Shown: positions 25,586 through 34,102 of the stretch, one piece after another
Layout of the letters: every line of letters starts with the position of its first letter
Numbering within the stretch: the stretch's first letter is position 1
Assembly: GCA_014867205.1 (NCBI GenBank)
Contig: WGUO01000001.1
Span: 124,001-188,000 of the forward strand
DNA: 64,000 bases
Source of the DNA: Muribaculaceae bacterium
Lineage (GTDB): Bacteria > Bacteroidota > Bacteroidia > Bacteroidales > Muribaculaceae
Direction: 5' to 3'
Made by a program: the position numbers and the translations under genes
The notes under the pieces: generated by a model
Told to the model about the DNA's origin: nothing
What the model saw: the letters and a program-made list of their open reading frames with translations, nothing else
Databases searched by the model: none

Positions 25586-26091
25586 AATCTTGTCTCCTGT
25601 TATTAAGTGGATTACAAAGTTACAACAAATTTCTGACACTTTTGGCTTATCTGCCGATTTTTATTCCAGAGCTTCGCGCGCAAGACCCTAAGAAGTGATC
25701 TCATAGATATTCTGCCCTCTTGCTGTCAATAATCCCCCAATCTGTCTGAAGTGGTATGTCAATAATCCCAAAATCTTCTTGCCGCGATGTCGCGCAGGCG
25801 GGATCGGGTTGTGTAATTCGCAGAAAATCGCTATTTTTGCAATAAGTAAAGAATGGGCGCTTTGAGAGAGCCGAAACTGATAAAATTATCTCACATTGAG
25901 AAGATTTCAGAGGTGTTCGATGAACCTTGTTTGGAGGTGCGAACCCCATAAATTATGTTTTTGTATTCTAAAGTGCAACTTTCTAACTATCAAATATCTG
26001 CTATAATGCATCGGATATTATATGCCGTTGAGCTGTTGATTAATCGGCTTCTCCGATTGATGGATCTCTATAATAACGTTCAGCACAGAGC

Positions 26092-26154
26092 AATAGCAAA
26101 TTCTTTTCTTTACAAAGAAAAGAATTTGCTATTTTTCTTTCTTTGTAAAGAAAA
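26092..26154. repeat. Nested AT-rich inverted repeats upstream of the ATPase
   Basis: A perfect 20-bp inverted repeat with a 2-base centre spans 26092-26111 and 26114-26133. Its core recurs inverted, so 26104-26120 pairs with 26138-26154 over 17 bp. The right copy lies eight bases before the -7 element. Confidence 0.85.
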
Positions 26155-26161
26155 ATATTAG

Positions 26162-26169
26162 TAACTTTG
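26162..26169 (+). promoter_or_regulatory. -7 element of the ATPase promoter
   Basis: TAACTTTG fits TAnnTTTG 17 bases before the ATG at 26186. No TTG lies at the normal -33 distance, because that space is occupied by the inverted repeat. Confidence 0.5.
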
Positions 26170-26185
26170 TGGAAACTTGAAGAGT

Positions 26186-27376
26186 ATGGAACGTATCTAC
26201 GAAATTTCGGCACGATTGATGGAGAGCCTTGATGCTCCTCTTCACCGCTATCTCTATCACTCCATTGCATGGAGTGACAGGCTTATCATGGTTAAAGGGG
26301 CCCGGGGTGTAGGCAAAACCACCATGATGAAGCAGCGATGTAAAGAGAATGGTGATCGCGGAGTATATGCGTCTTTGGACCAGCTCTTTTTCAATGACCA
26401 TACTATTGTGGAGCTTGCAGACTACCACTATAAGCATGGCGGAACGCATCTCTACCTCGATGAAGTCAACCGCTACCCACGTCCGAATTGGGAACAGGAA
26501 CTGAAAAATATTTATGACAGCTATCCCGGTTTAAGCGTGGTTTTCACCGGTTCGTCACTACTCCAGCTCAATAGTAAGGTCGCTGACCTGTCACGTCGTG
26601 TAGCAATTTATGAACTTCGAGGACTTTCCTTCCGAGAATATCTGAATTTTACAGGCGACTTCGGGCTGGAACCATTCAGTCTGCATGATATTCTCACTAA
26701 TCACCGTGCTCTGGCTTCAAGGGTAACTTCATCAATACGGGTTATCGGTGAATTTGAGAAATACCTGCAAAAAGGCTATTATCCTTTCTTTATGGATTGT
26801 TCTGAGTTCACTTATGCCCAGCGCGTAGAGCGGCTCGTATTGTCGGTTATAGACCTTGACATTCCTGCCGTAACAAGCATTGAATATGAGACTCAGCAAA
26901 AGCTAAAGAAACTACTTGTGGTGCTTGCCGAACAGGTGCCATTCGTACCGAATATGACCAATTTGTCAAGAGATGTCGAAGTTACCCGCAACCAGTTGAT
27001 GAAATTCTTCGCATTGCTGAGTGAGGGAGCCATACTTCGTACTCTCATGGATCCGACAACACAGCCAAAACGGGCTTCTAAACCGGAAAAGATCTTGTTC
27101 GACAATCCTTCGGTCATGCAGGCTCTCGGAATCATAAACAAAGTTGGTACGGTAAGAGAAAGTTTCGTAGGCTCGATGCTGAGTTATGTCGGGAAACTGT
27201 ACGCAGTTAAAGAAGGAGACTTTTTGCTTGACCAGACCTATCTATTCGAGGTCGGAGGCAAAGGAAAGGGATTTTCCCAGATAGCAAATAAGCCAAATAG
27301 TTATGTCATAGCCGATAATATAGAAACAGGATTTGGCAATAAGATTCCGATGTGGCTGTTAGGCTTCCTATATTAA
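26186..27376 (+). CDS. AAA_14/DUF4143-type ATPase
   Basis: 396 residues from the ATG at 26186 (MERIYEISARL); a TTG nine bases earlier is less likely. The Walker A loop is GARGVGKTT (about residues 38-46), the Walker B is HLYLDEV, and sensor 1 is VVFTGSS. Residues about 230-390 match the DUF4143 winged-helix/nuclease-like C-terminal half (RDVEVTRNQLMKFFALL, then a KEGDFLLDQTYLFEVGGK segment ending with a strand such as YVIADN). Many Bacteroidetes carry multiple copies. Their function is unknown, with proposals around mobile elements and defence. It is monocistronic. Confidence 0.85.
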   Translation: MERIYEISARLMESLDAPLHRYLYHSIAWSDRLIMVKGARGVGKTTMMKQRCKENGDRGVYASLDQLFFNDHTIVELADYHYKHGGTHLYLDEVNRYPRPNWEQELKNIYDSYPGLSVVFTGSSLLQLNSKVADLSRRVAIYELRGLSFREYLNFTGDFGLEPFSLHDILTNHRALASRVTSSIRVIGEFEKYLQKGYYPFFMDCSEFTYAQRVERLVLSVIDLDIPAVTSIEYETQQKLKKLLVVLAEQVPFVPNMTNLSRDVEVTRNQLMKFFALLSEGAILRTLMDPTTQPKRASKPEKILFDNPSVMQALGIINKVGTVRESFVGSMLSYVGKLYAVKEGDFLLDQTYLFEVGGKGKGFSQIANKPNSYVIADNIETGFGNKIPMWLLGFLY

Positions 27377-27513
27377 AGTTCGCGTCATTTTAATTTATAG
27401 GGAGTATTTTTAGGAGAGGGCAGACGTATCCTTGCTTGAATACCTTAACCCAACGACAGTACTCTTTATTCTGAGAGTGTGTTAAATCCACGTGAAAATC
27501 CGCATAAATAAAT

Positions 27514-27544
27514 TTGGAATTTTAATTATGTTTGTTTAAATTTG
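27514..27544 (+). promoter_or_regulatory. Consensus promoter for the RNA at 27.6-27.9 kb
   Basis: TTG (27514-27516), a 20-base spacer, then TAAATTTG (27537-27544). Transcription would start at about 27552, exactly where a hairpin begins. Confidence 0.65.
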
Positions 27545-27551
27545 CACGGAC

Positions 27552-27870
27552 AATGATGTTCTCTTTTAGAGAAAAGGAAACATCATGGGGGAATTATACT
27601 ACTGATGTAATATAATTTCTTGAGACATAATAATATAGAAAACGTTTACCTGCGTTTTTGTTTGTTGACATCCTGAAACTTCGCAACTTTTAGAACCCGT
27701 CAACTGCAAGTAGCCGGCAAATGCTTAGTATATGTGTATGCAGATCTACCCGTGAGGGTATGGTCTACCGTATACGTGGGCTATCGCTGCGCTTGTTCTT
27801 ACGGGTTCAGGCTATGCGAAGGCCTCAGGATGTGGGAACAATCGTAGATATGATTCCCACGTTTTTCTTT
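27552..27870 (+). ncRNA. Structured RNA candidate, 6S-like or long leader
   Basis: The transcript expected from the promoter above would start with a hairpin at 27553-27586 (atgatgtt pairs with aacatcat, with more pairs inside). Bases 27693-27808 then fold into one long imperfect rod: 8 perfect bp close it (gaacccgt with acgggttc), an internal bubble follows, and an apical stem of about 10 bp with one bulge ends in a GTGA loop. A terminator hairpin ends the unit at about 27870. The closing stem, bubble and apical stem recall 6S RNA, but I see no diagnostic sequence. A regulated 5' leader for the downstream operon is the main alternative. Confidence 0.5.
27832..27866 (+). terminator. Rho-independent terminator of the structured RNA
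   Basis: A 7-bp stem gtgggaa/ttcccac (27832-27838 with 27854-27860) is followed by gttttt and further T-rich sequence. It lies 70 bases before the next start codon, so it separates or attenuates the RNA from the operon. Confidence 0.7.
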
Positions 27871-27932
27871 TCCACTTAATCGAATCTAACACAGAAGAAT
27901 GTCCAGGGAATCGACATTCCCGAGACATCATT

Positions 27933-28577
27933 ATGAAACGTAAACTGATTGCCCTATTAGGGGCGGTCTGCATCGCTTTCATGGGTATGCAGGCCAATGC
28001 TGTTGATGAGTACGGCACAATGAGTCCTAAAGAAAAGAAACAGGCTCAGAAACAGGCGTCAAAAGATGCTAAGAAGAATGCCAAGGAGTTAAAAAAGGCC
28101 GGTTGGGTCTTGAATGGAAGTGGAAGTCTGGAGTTCGCTATTGAGAGACACCTGCTTCAGAAAGAGAACTATGGTGGCCCATGTGAGGAGAAGATCGGCA
28201 ATGCTGAAAACTGCAAGACCATCAGTCTGGGCAAAACAAAAGCTTTCATGGATGCCGTAAACCAGTTCGCTCGCGAACAAAGAATGGCTCTGAAGGCTGA
28301 AATCACAGGTCAGCAATCCGACATAGACGAGGACCAAGCGGATAATATTCTTAATGAATATCAGGCAAGAGTCGCAGATGAGATAAAGGGTGTATTAAAG
28401 CAGTCATATATTCTCAACCGGAAACTAAGCAACGGCCATTACGATATCCAGGTATACTATCTGATAGACACCAAAAACTCGGCTCGTGCCCGTAAACAGG
28501 CTTTACAGGATGCTATCGACAAGTCTGAATTGCGTCAGGATTGGAAAGATAGAATATCGAGATCTTTTGACTGGTAA
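27933..28577 (+). CDS. Periplasmic LPP20-like protein
   Basis: 214 residues with a signal peptide (cut after QANA, residue 23-24), no lipobox. A lysine-rich linker (PKEKKQAQKQASKD) precedes an LPP20-like alpha/beta domain: KTKAFMDAVNQFAREQRMAL, IKGVLKQSYILNRKLSNG, and YDIQVYYLIDTKN. It is the first gene of a four-gene set, 15 bases before the next. LPP20-family proteins are envelope proteins of unclear function. Confidence 0.6.
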   Translation: MKRKLIALLGAVCIAFMGMQANAVDEYGTMSPKEKKQAQKQASKDAKKNAKELKKAGWVLNGSGSLEFAIERHLLQKENYGGPCEEKIGNAENCKTISLGKTKAFMDAVNQFAREQRMALKAEITGQQSDIDEDQADNILNEYQARVADEIKGVLKQSYILNRKLSNGHYDIQVYYLIDTKNSARARKQALQDAIDKSELRQDWKDRISRSFDW

Positions 28578-28592
28578 AATAAATCTTTTGTC

Positions 28593-30509
28593 ATGAAATC
28601 AAGATTAGGGACCTTCATGATAATTTGCCTCTTAAGTTTTTTGGCAGCCCCCATGTCGGGGACTGCCAAAAAGCAGGATGCAAAACATCAACTGATTGAA
28701 AGGATTAAAGCCAGCAATGAGTATTATTGGGGAGAAGGAAGTGCGCCATCGATAGAGGCCGCCAATCTGAATGCACTTGTCGAGTTAAGCCGAAACATAA
28801 AGGTCGTTCTCAGCAATAAGGTGGATGCTGTTGAGAATGATTTAGGATTGTCCATATCCGACAAAACCGGTATTTCCTCCTTTACTTCCCTCTCTAATAC
28901 AGAGATGATCGAGATAAGTCCGGAGCCAAACGCTGTGGTGTTCCGTTACATGAAAAAGGAGGACCTACAGAAAGGAATAGAGGATAGGGAACGGAAAATA
29001 ACCGACATGATCAACCTTGGCCAGTCTCTTGAGCAAAGAGGAGAAATTGCCAGTTGTCTGAAATATTACAACTGGGCACTCGCGCTCTCTAAGGTACATC
29101 CCCATCAGATCATGATTGATGTGAAAGGTAAGGAAACGACGGCAAAGGAATGGCTGCATGCCCACATCGGGGTTGTCCTAAACACCATTAAGGTGACTGT
29201 TGATAATGTCGAGGACAGGGGTGAGGATATGATTGACAGGTATGCCGTGACACTGAGGTTCGATTATAACGGAGATCCGGTCTCTGACTTAGATTTCGCC
29301 TACCATGACGGATTCAAGGTGAATAGGAATCACCGTGCCAAGAATGGCGTCTGTACAGTTGACTTCCCCGAACTCCCAGAGAAAAATATGGATTTGTTCT
29401 ATTACTATAAGTATGAAAAGGAGGGAGCAAATCATGATGATGAACTGAAAAGTTATTACGCTTCATTTAAGACTGACGAGTTCCCGCAAGCAGAAGTCAA
29501 AATCCCTGTATCAGGAAATTCGGCAAAAAAGTTTAAAGTTCAAAAAACAAAAAATGAACCTGCTATTGCCTCTTCAACTTCTACTGCGTCATCGGTTGCT
29601 GCTCCTTTGGAACAAAAGCATCGCACACTCATTTCTCAAGAACCTGTTGGCAAGGATCTGCATCGTTTAATCAGCGATAGGATTGTCGAGATTGAAAAGT
29701 CGTTGCAGATGAAAGACCCGGCGTCAGTTAAAAGTCTTTTTACCACTGACGGCTGGCAACTGTTCATGAGTATGCTTGGCAGCGCACAAAGTTATAATGT
29801 AGTAAAATCTAAAGATGGTAAACGTGACTACAATGTGCGTCAGTCCGGCAGGTTTCTTGAGGGTCGTGGAATTCCAATCTCTCTGAAATATAAGGGAGGT
29901 CACCGTGAGAATGAGACGATCGTTTTCAGATTTACAGGCGACGGACTTTGTGAAAGCGTGGCATATGCTTTGACAGATCGTGCTGAAGAGGATATTTTTA
30001 AACAGAATAAATGGGATCTTGATGCTCGATATGCCATATTAAGATTTATGGAAGATTACCAGACTGCTTTTTCATTGAAGCGACTTGGATACATTGAGAG
30101 CATTTTTTCTGATGATGCAATCATTATTACCGGGAAGAAAACCGGACGTGGTAACGTAAGAAAAACCGGTGACGGTAAATTCATCGATCTCTCCTCTGAG
30201 TACTCTTTTAAACGTCAGTCAAAAGATGAGTATATTGATAACTTGAGACGAGACTTTACCAACAAGAACTATATAAAGTTAACCTTTGAGGATAATGAGA
30301 TTATGCATCAATCATCTAATCTTGATATCGCTCAGAATATTTACTGGATTGAGATTAAGCAGTTCTACAGTTCCTCGGGATACAATGATGTAGGCTACCT
30401 TTCACTTCAGATTGATATGTCATCAGAAGATCCCAAGATAAAGGTCAGAACATGGCAGCCTGGCAAACTGCCGCTTCAGGAACTTATGCGTAGGTTCGGA
30501 TACCAATAA
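28593..30509 (+). CDS. Secreted LPP20-like multidomain protein with NTF2-like C-terminus
   Basis: 638 residues with a signal peptide (residues 1-25). An LPP20-like N-terminal domain (SNEYYWGEGSAPSIEAANL, then ALVELSRNIKVVLSNK) is followed by a TPR-like helix pair (LGQSLEQRGEIASCLKYYNW), a beta-rich middle, a low-complexity Ser/Ala/Thr linker near residue 325, and a C-terminal region (YAILRFMEDYQTAFSLKRLG, SIFSDDAIIITG) that reads as an NTF2-like fold. There is no visible catalytic motif. The linker and domain set suggest a periplasmic scaffold. Confidence 0.65.
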   Translation: MKSRLGTFMIICLLSFLAAPMSGTAKKQDAKHQLIERIKASNEYYWGEGSAPSIEAANLNALVELSRNIKVVLSNKVDAVENDLGLSISDKTGISSFTSLSNTEMIEISPEPNAVVFRYMKKEDLQKGIEDRERKITDMINLGQSLEQRGEIASCLKYYNWALALSKVHPHQIMIDVKGKETTAKEWLHAHIGVVLNTIKVTVDNVEDRGEDMIDRYAVTLRFDYNGDPVSDLDFAYHDGFKVNRNHRAKNGVCTVDFPELPEKNMDLFYYYKYEKEGANHDDELKSYYASFKTDEFPQAEVKIPVSGNSAKKFKVQKTKNEPAIASSTSTASSVAAPLEQKHRTLISQEPVGKDLHRLISDRIVEIEKSLQMKDPASVKSLFTTDGWQLFMSMLGSAQSYNVVKSKDGKRDYNVRQSGRFLEGRGIPISLKYKGGHRENETIVFRFTGDGLCESVAYALTDRAEEDIFKQNKWDLDARYAILRFMEDYQTAFSLKRLGYIESIFSDDAIIITGKKTGRGNVRKTGDGKFIDLSSEYSFKRQSKDEYIDNLRRDFTNKNYIKLTFEDNEIMHQSSNLDIAQNIYWIEIKQFYSSSGYNDVGYLSLQIDMSSEDPKIKVRTWQPGKLPLQELMRRFGYQ

Positions 30510-30590
30510 GGGTAGAGCGCATTTTCTTTGAATGCACACCCCACTACTTTTTCAGATTATAGTACTTTAAACCCATTATATTGAAACAAC

Positions 30591-32309
30591 ATGAATAAAA
30601 AGATACTAATGGCTGTCATACTCTCAGTGTTGACGGCAATACCGGCATTTTCGCAGTTGCAGTATGTGCCCGGTTCATTTAAATCCTCAACTACAAACGA
30701 TGTCAAGACTGGCGATTCCGGTTTAGGCTCATACAATATGACCTCGCGATTGGTTAAATATCAGCCCTCGCACAACGATGCGGACATAATGAGTGGTCTC
30801 GTTAGAGTGAAGTTCCGTAATATGTCAAACTCTGACATTAAGGACAATTTTAAGGTCTCGGTGGGACAAGGATATTTTGCCGAGGAATACTCTACAAGCG
30901 AACATCCGTCCCCCTATATCGACAATGCCGGAGTTCTGGAATACTGGTTCTTCGTTGACCCAGGAGAGGATATGGATATCACCCTGACACATCCCACTCT
31001 CGGTCAGGTTCGAATCCCGGGCGTCACTGTGAAAAGTTCGCAGATGTATGAAGCGGAAGTGGAGTGTGAGAAAAGGACTACGATCAACTTTGAGTCTGAC
31101 TCGGAGGGAACGCAGGTAATTTTTGACAATACATTGATAGGAGAGGCACCTGTCAAGAAAGAGAACGTTCCATATGGCCGATATAGAGTCAAATATAGCA
31201 AAGGCGGAAAAATAGTAGAGGATGTTATTGAAGTCAGTGAGGGACAGACCTTGTTCAAGGCAACGATGAAGGAATTGTGCGAGATAGAATTCACTACCAA
31301 TCTTCCCGGTGCAAAATTTTATATTGATGACGAAGAGATTGGCGTCTTGCCCCTCAAAGCGGAATTGCCGGAAGGCGCACATACTATTCGCGCTCAAGGT
31401 CCAAATGGTGCTCATTGTGAGGAATCAATAAATGTCACTCCAATGCTTAAGAAGTATGAGGTCAAGGTTTTTAAGACAAAACTTGTTGATTTTTACTCTA
31501 TGTATAATAATACACGTGTCGGAGGCGCAAGTGTATACATTAATAATGAATCAAAAGGAAACACTCCTATAACCCTTGATCTTCCCTATGGCACCTACAG
31601 CGTACGAATGTCATATGCTGGTGGTGATCAGAGAGGTAAACTTACTGTCAACGAAGGGAGCGCTTCTGACTATACCCTTGTTATTCCTGTGAGCCACCGG
31701 GGCTTTAATCCGTTCGAGATTGATTATAGAAAGAGAGAATACGGTATGTCAGTTTCCTTCATACAGAAATGGTATAAGGTGCGCTATGATGGCAGTTCGG
31801 CAAACCTTGACTATTGGTTTGACGAACATAAAATGTCCGGCCTCCGCATTGGTGTACCGGTACAGCCTCTATTCGGATACGGCATTGGTATTAACACCGG
31901 TTTATACTGTGATATGGTTTTCTCTTCCAATGACGAACAGCAGGGAATGGAAGGAGAGGATATAATGCTATCGGATATATCGCTCTATATGCCAGTCCAT
32001 TTGCTTTACAGGCTCCCTCTGAGTGAGACTTTCTCAATCTTTGTAAACGGAGGAATTGGCCTTGACCTTGGCTTGGTTCAGACTTTATCGGCCGATGGTT
32101 ATGATGATTATGAATTGAAATATGGAGAGGATGGGATGCAGAACCGATTTAATGTCGCAGGCGAATTCGGTGGTGGCATTCAATTTAAGGCTCTTCAGAT
32201 AAGTGCAGGATACTCAATTGGACTCACCAACAATAAGCATTTTGTCGGTGAAGATGGCTATAAGACCACTATCAATAAGTGGGACTGCACTTTATCGATT
32301 CTCTTCTAA
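30591..32309 (+). CDS. Secreted PEGA-repeat protein with C-terminal barrel-like region
   Basis: 572 residues with a signal peptide ending at FSQ (about residue 21). Three PEGA domains follow one another: GTQVIFDNTLIGEAP (near 173), GAKFYIDDEEIGVLPL (near 243), and GASVYINNESKGNTPI (near 322), each followed by an xxGxYxV strand. The last 190 residues form alternating strands with many Gly and aromatic residues and end in WDCTLSILF, an outer-membrane-barrel signature. PEGA domains are thought to contact cell-surface polymers. Confidence 0.8.
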   Translation: MNKKILMAVILSVLTAIPAFSQLQYVPGSFKSSTTNDVKTGDSGLGSYNMTSRLVKYQPSHNDADIMSGLVRVKFRNMSNSDIKDNFKVSVGQGYFAEEYSTSEHPSPYIDNAGVLEYWFFVDPGEDMDITLTHPTLGQVRIPGVTVKSSQMYEAEVECEKRTTINFESDSEGTQVIFDNTLIGEAPVKKENVPYGRYRVKYSKGGKIVEDVIEVSEGQTLFKATMKELCEIEFTTNLPGAKFYIDDEEIGVLPLKAELPEGAHTIRAQGPNGAHCEESINVTPMLKKYEVKVFKTKLVDFYSMYNNTRVGGASVYINNESKGNTPITLDLPYGTYSVRMSYAGGDQRGKLTVNEGSASDYTLVIPVSHRGFNPFEIDYRKREYGMSVSFIQKWYKVRYDGSSANLDYWFDEHKMSGLRIGVPVQPLFGYGIGINTGLYCDMVFSSNDEQQGMEGEDIMLSDISLYMPVHLLYRLPLSETFSIFVNGGIGLDLGLVQTLSADGYDDYELKYGEDGMQNRFNVAGEFGGGIQFKALQISAGYSIGLTNNKHFVGEDGYKTTINKWDCTLSILF

Positions 32310-32333
32310 TAATGTTGACTGATTCTTAGCTTT

Positions 32334-33803
32334 ATGAATTTCAGTTATATTAAACTTCTGGTGGTGTCTGTGCTCCTTGTCTGGAGTACAGACACCGCTG
32401 TCTCTACAGTTCCAGATGAGTCATACGACAGTTTCCTGAAGGAGGCTCTTGAGGGTTATAATGGATTCCGGGATTCGATGAATCAGGAATATGCAGATTT
32501 TCTTAAACAGCCGTGGTCATCCGGTAAGTTAAGGGACGCCATCAAGAAGAGTGAGGAACCCCCTGTCCCGATTAAAAGAAATGATGACCGCGACAGAAAC
32601 TATGATGATATTGAGTTCGACTTTGAGAAGGTAAATCCTGTCAAGCCCCCGAAACCACAGCCCGAGCCGGTTGAGCCGATTCCTGATGTCGTTATTGACA
32701 AGCCATTGGTTACCTCGGTTTTATTCTATGGCACTCCTCTGGAATTTAACCTTGACAGAAATATGAAACTTTCATTAAGCATTAATAATGAAAACAGTGT
32801 CAGCAATGCCTGGAGGTATCTCAGTGATTCAGCCGGTGCTACGAAGTTGTTGAATGAATTACTCTCCTTCAGGAAGACTATGATGCTCGGAGACTGGGCA
32901 TATTATCAACTGATAGATAAATTGTCAAAGACAGTTTTCAAATCCACAGGGTCATCTCGGCTGTTCACCGGCTGGGCTATGGCACAAAGCGGATACTCAG
33001 TTCGATTCGCTTTTGCTGACAGTGGAGAGTTACTCACCCTTATCGGTACGGACGATATTATTTACGGTTATTCCGGACTGAATCTGAATGGTCTGAACTA
33101 TTATTTTTTTCATGAGAAACCATCATCTAACAATCTTCGTTTTACCGAAAAGGATTTTCCCGGGAGTAAGTCTTTTTCACTGAGATATGCAGATATTCCC
33201 AAATTTGCCTTTAAGAGTGCCGGAAAGAAAGCATTAACAGTGAAACATTATCCGGAAATTAAGGTTGAAATGGAAGCAAACCAGAATCTGCTTGATTACT
33301 ATGGTTCAATTCCGAGATCGAGCAATGCAGATAACCAATATACGCAATGGGTACAATATGCGGATACTCCAATTTCTGAGCATAATAGAGACCTTATTTA
33401 TCCGGTATTGAAAAAAGCGATTGCAGGAAAGTCGGTGCATGATTCAGCAAACATAATCATGGATTTCTGCGAGTCATTTGATTATAGACTGGATGATGAG
33501 ATGTGGGGAGGGGATAGACCTCTTTATCCTGATGAAATGCTGCATTATTTTTATAGTGACTGTGAGGATCATGCGATACTGTTTACAAGAATAATCAGGG
33601 ATTTACTTGGGTTGCAGACCGGACTGATATATTATCCGGGTCATCTTGCTGCACTTGCAGTGTTTGACGAGCCTATATCAGGTGACCATTATATCTTGCA
33701 TGGCAAAAAGTGGATGGTCTGTGACCCGACCTATTTCTATGTCGGCGTTGGTAAGCAGATGCCGAACGTGGATGCCTCGAAGGCTGTCCTTATTCCACTA
33801 TAA
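32334..33803 (+). CDS. Secreted transglutaminase-like cysteine protein
   Basis: 489 residues with a signal segment and a Pro-rich linker (KPPKPQPEPVEPIPD, near residue 105). The C-terminal transglutaminase-like core holds a Cys-His-Asp triad: Cys410 in YSDCEDHAILF, His437 in YPGHLAALAVF, and Asp464 in VCDPTYFYVGVG. Such domains act as peptidases or cross-linkers. It closes the operon started by the two LPP20-like proteins and is followed by a terminator, which makes a joint envelope function likely. Confidence 0.8.
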   Translation: MNFSYIKLLVVSVLLVWSTDTAVSTVPDESYDSFLKEALEGYNGFRDSMNQEYADFLKQPWSSGKLRDAIKKSEEPPVPIKRNDDRDRNYDDIEFDFEKVNPVKPPKPQPEPVEPIPDVVIDKPLVTSVLFYGTPLEFNLDRNMKLSLSINNENSVSNAWRYLSDSAGATKLLNELLSFRKTMMLGDWAYYQLIDKLSKTVFKSTGSSRLFTGWAMAQSGYSVRFAFADSGELLTLIGTDDIIYGYSGLNLNGLNYYFFHEKPSSNNLRFTEKDFPGSKSFSLRYADIPKFAFKSAGKKALTVKHYPEIKVEMEANQNLLDYYGSIPRSSNADNQYTQWVQYADTPISEHNRDLIYPVLKKAIAGKSVHDSANIIMDFCESFDYRLDDEMWGGDRPLYPDEMLHYFYSDCEDHAILFTRIIRDLLGLQTGLIYYPGHLAALAVFDEPISGDHYILHGKKWMVCDPTYFYVGVGKQMPNVDASKAVLIPL

Positions 33804-33826
33804 TTGTTGTTATCAAGAATAGAATT

Positions 33827-33860
33827 AGCCCGACAATCAATTGCTTCTGATTGTCGGGCT
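33827..33860 (+). terminator. Terminator of the LPP20-PEGA-transglutaminase operon
   Basis: A perfect 13-bp stem (33827-33839 with 33848-33860), 8-base loop, followed by cttatttt. Confidence 0.85.
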
Positions 33861-33991
33861 CTTATTTTAACTGAAATTTGTTTCTTTGCGTAATGGGTAG
33901 GGGCAAAGATAAAAATTTATAAAAGATGAATTTTTTTTGCGAATGTGGCGGGAACTTATTAACTTAGCGAGTGAAATATCACGTTGGCCGC

Positions 33992-34051
33992 ATACGTGGT
34001 GTTTACACTGATTGCATACGCTGTAATATGTTGGGCAAATACGTGGTGTTT
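33992..34051. repeat. Direct repeats 5' of the dsbD-like gene
   Basis: atacgtggtgttt occurs exactly at 33992-34004 and 34039-34051; including the nine bases before each copy, 19 of 22 bases agree. The copies are 47 bases apart and precede the start at 34103 by 52 bases, so they could bind a regulator. Confidence 0.5.
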
Positions 34052-34102
34052 CTAAGGATGAATTAACTTAAATGCTATAGAACTGTTTCAAATTCCAATC
34101 AC

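Larger units (their letters stand above)
25586..26185. other. 600-base gene-poor stretch between the TA pair and the ATPase gene
   Basis: No convincing gene. A consensus promoter on the plus strand (TTG 25809-25811, 20-base spacer, TATTTTTG 25832-25839) is followed by a 32-codon frame (25853-25951, starts MGALREPKLIKLSHIEKI). That frame may be the head of a gene lost by deletion. A 12-base direct repeat (gtcaataatccc) occurs near 25728 and 25758. The right part holds the inverted repeats in front of the ATPase. Confidence 0.5.

Noticed and set aside
25701..25949. 82-codon minus-strand frame
   Set aside because: No recognisable domain, no promoter, no neighbour coupling; probably chance.
27552..27870. 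tmRNA, RNase P RNA or SRP RNA
   Set aside because: No tag-like frame or CCA end, no RNase P core sequence, and no SRP-type loop seen.
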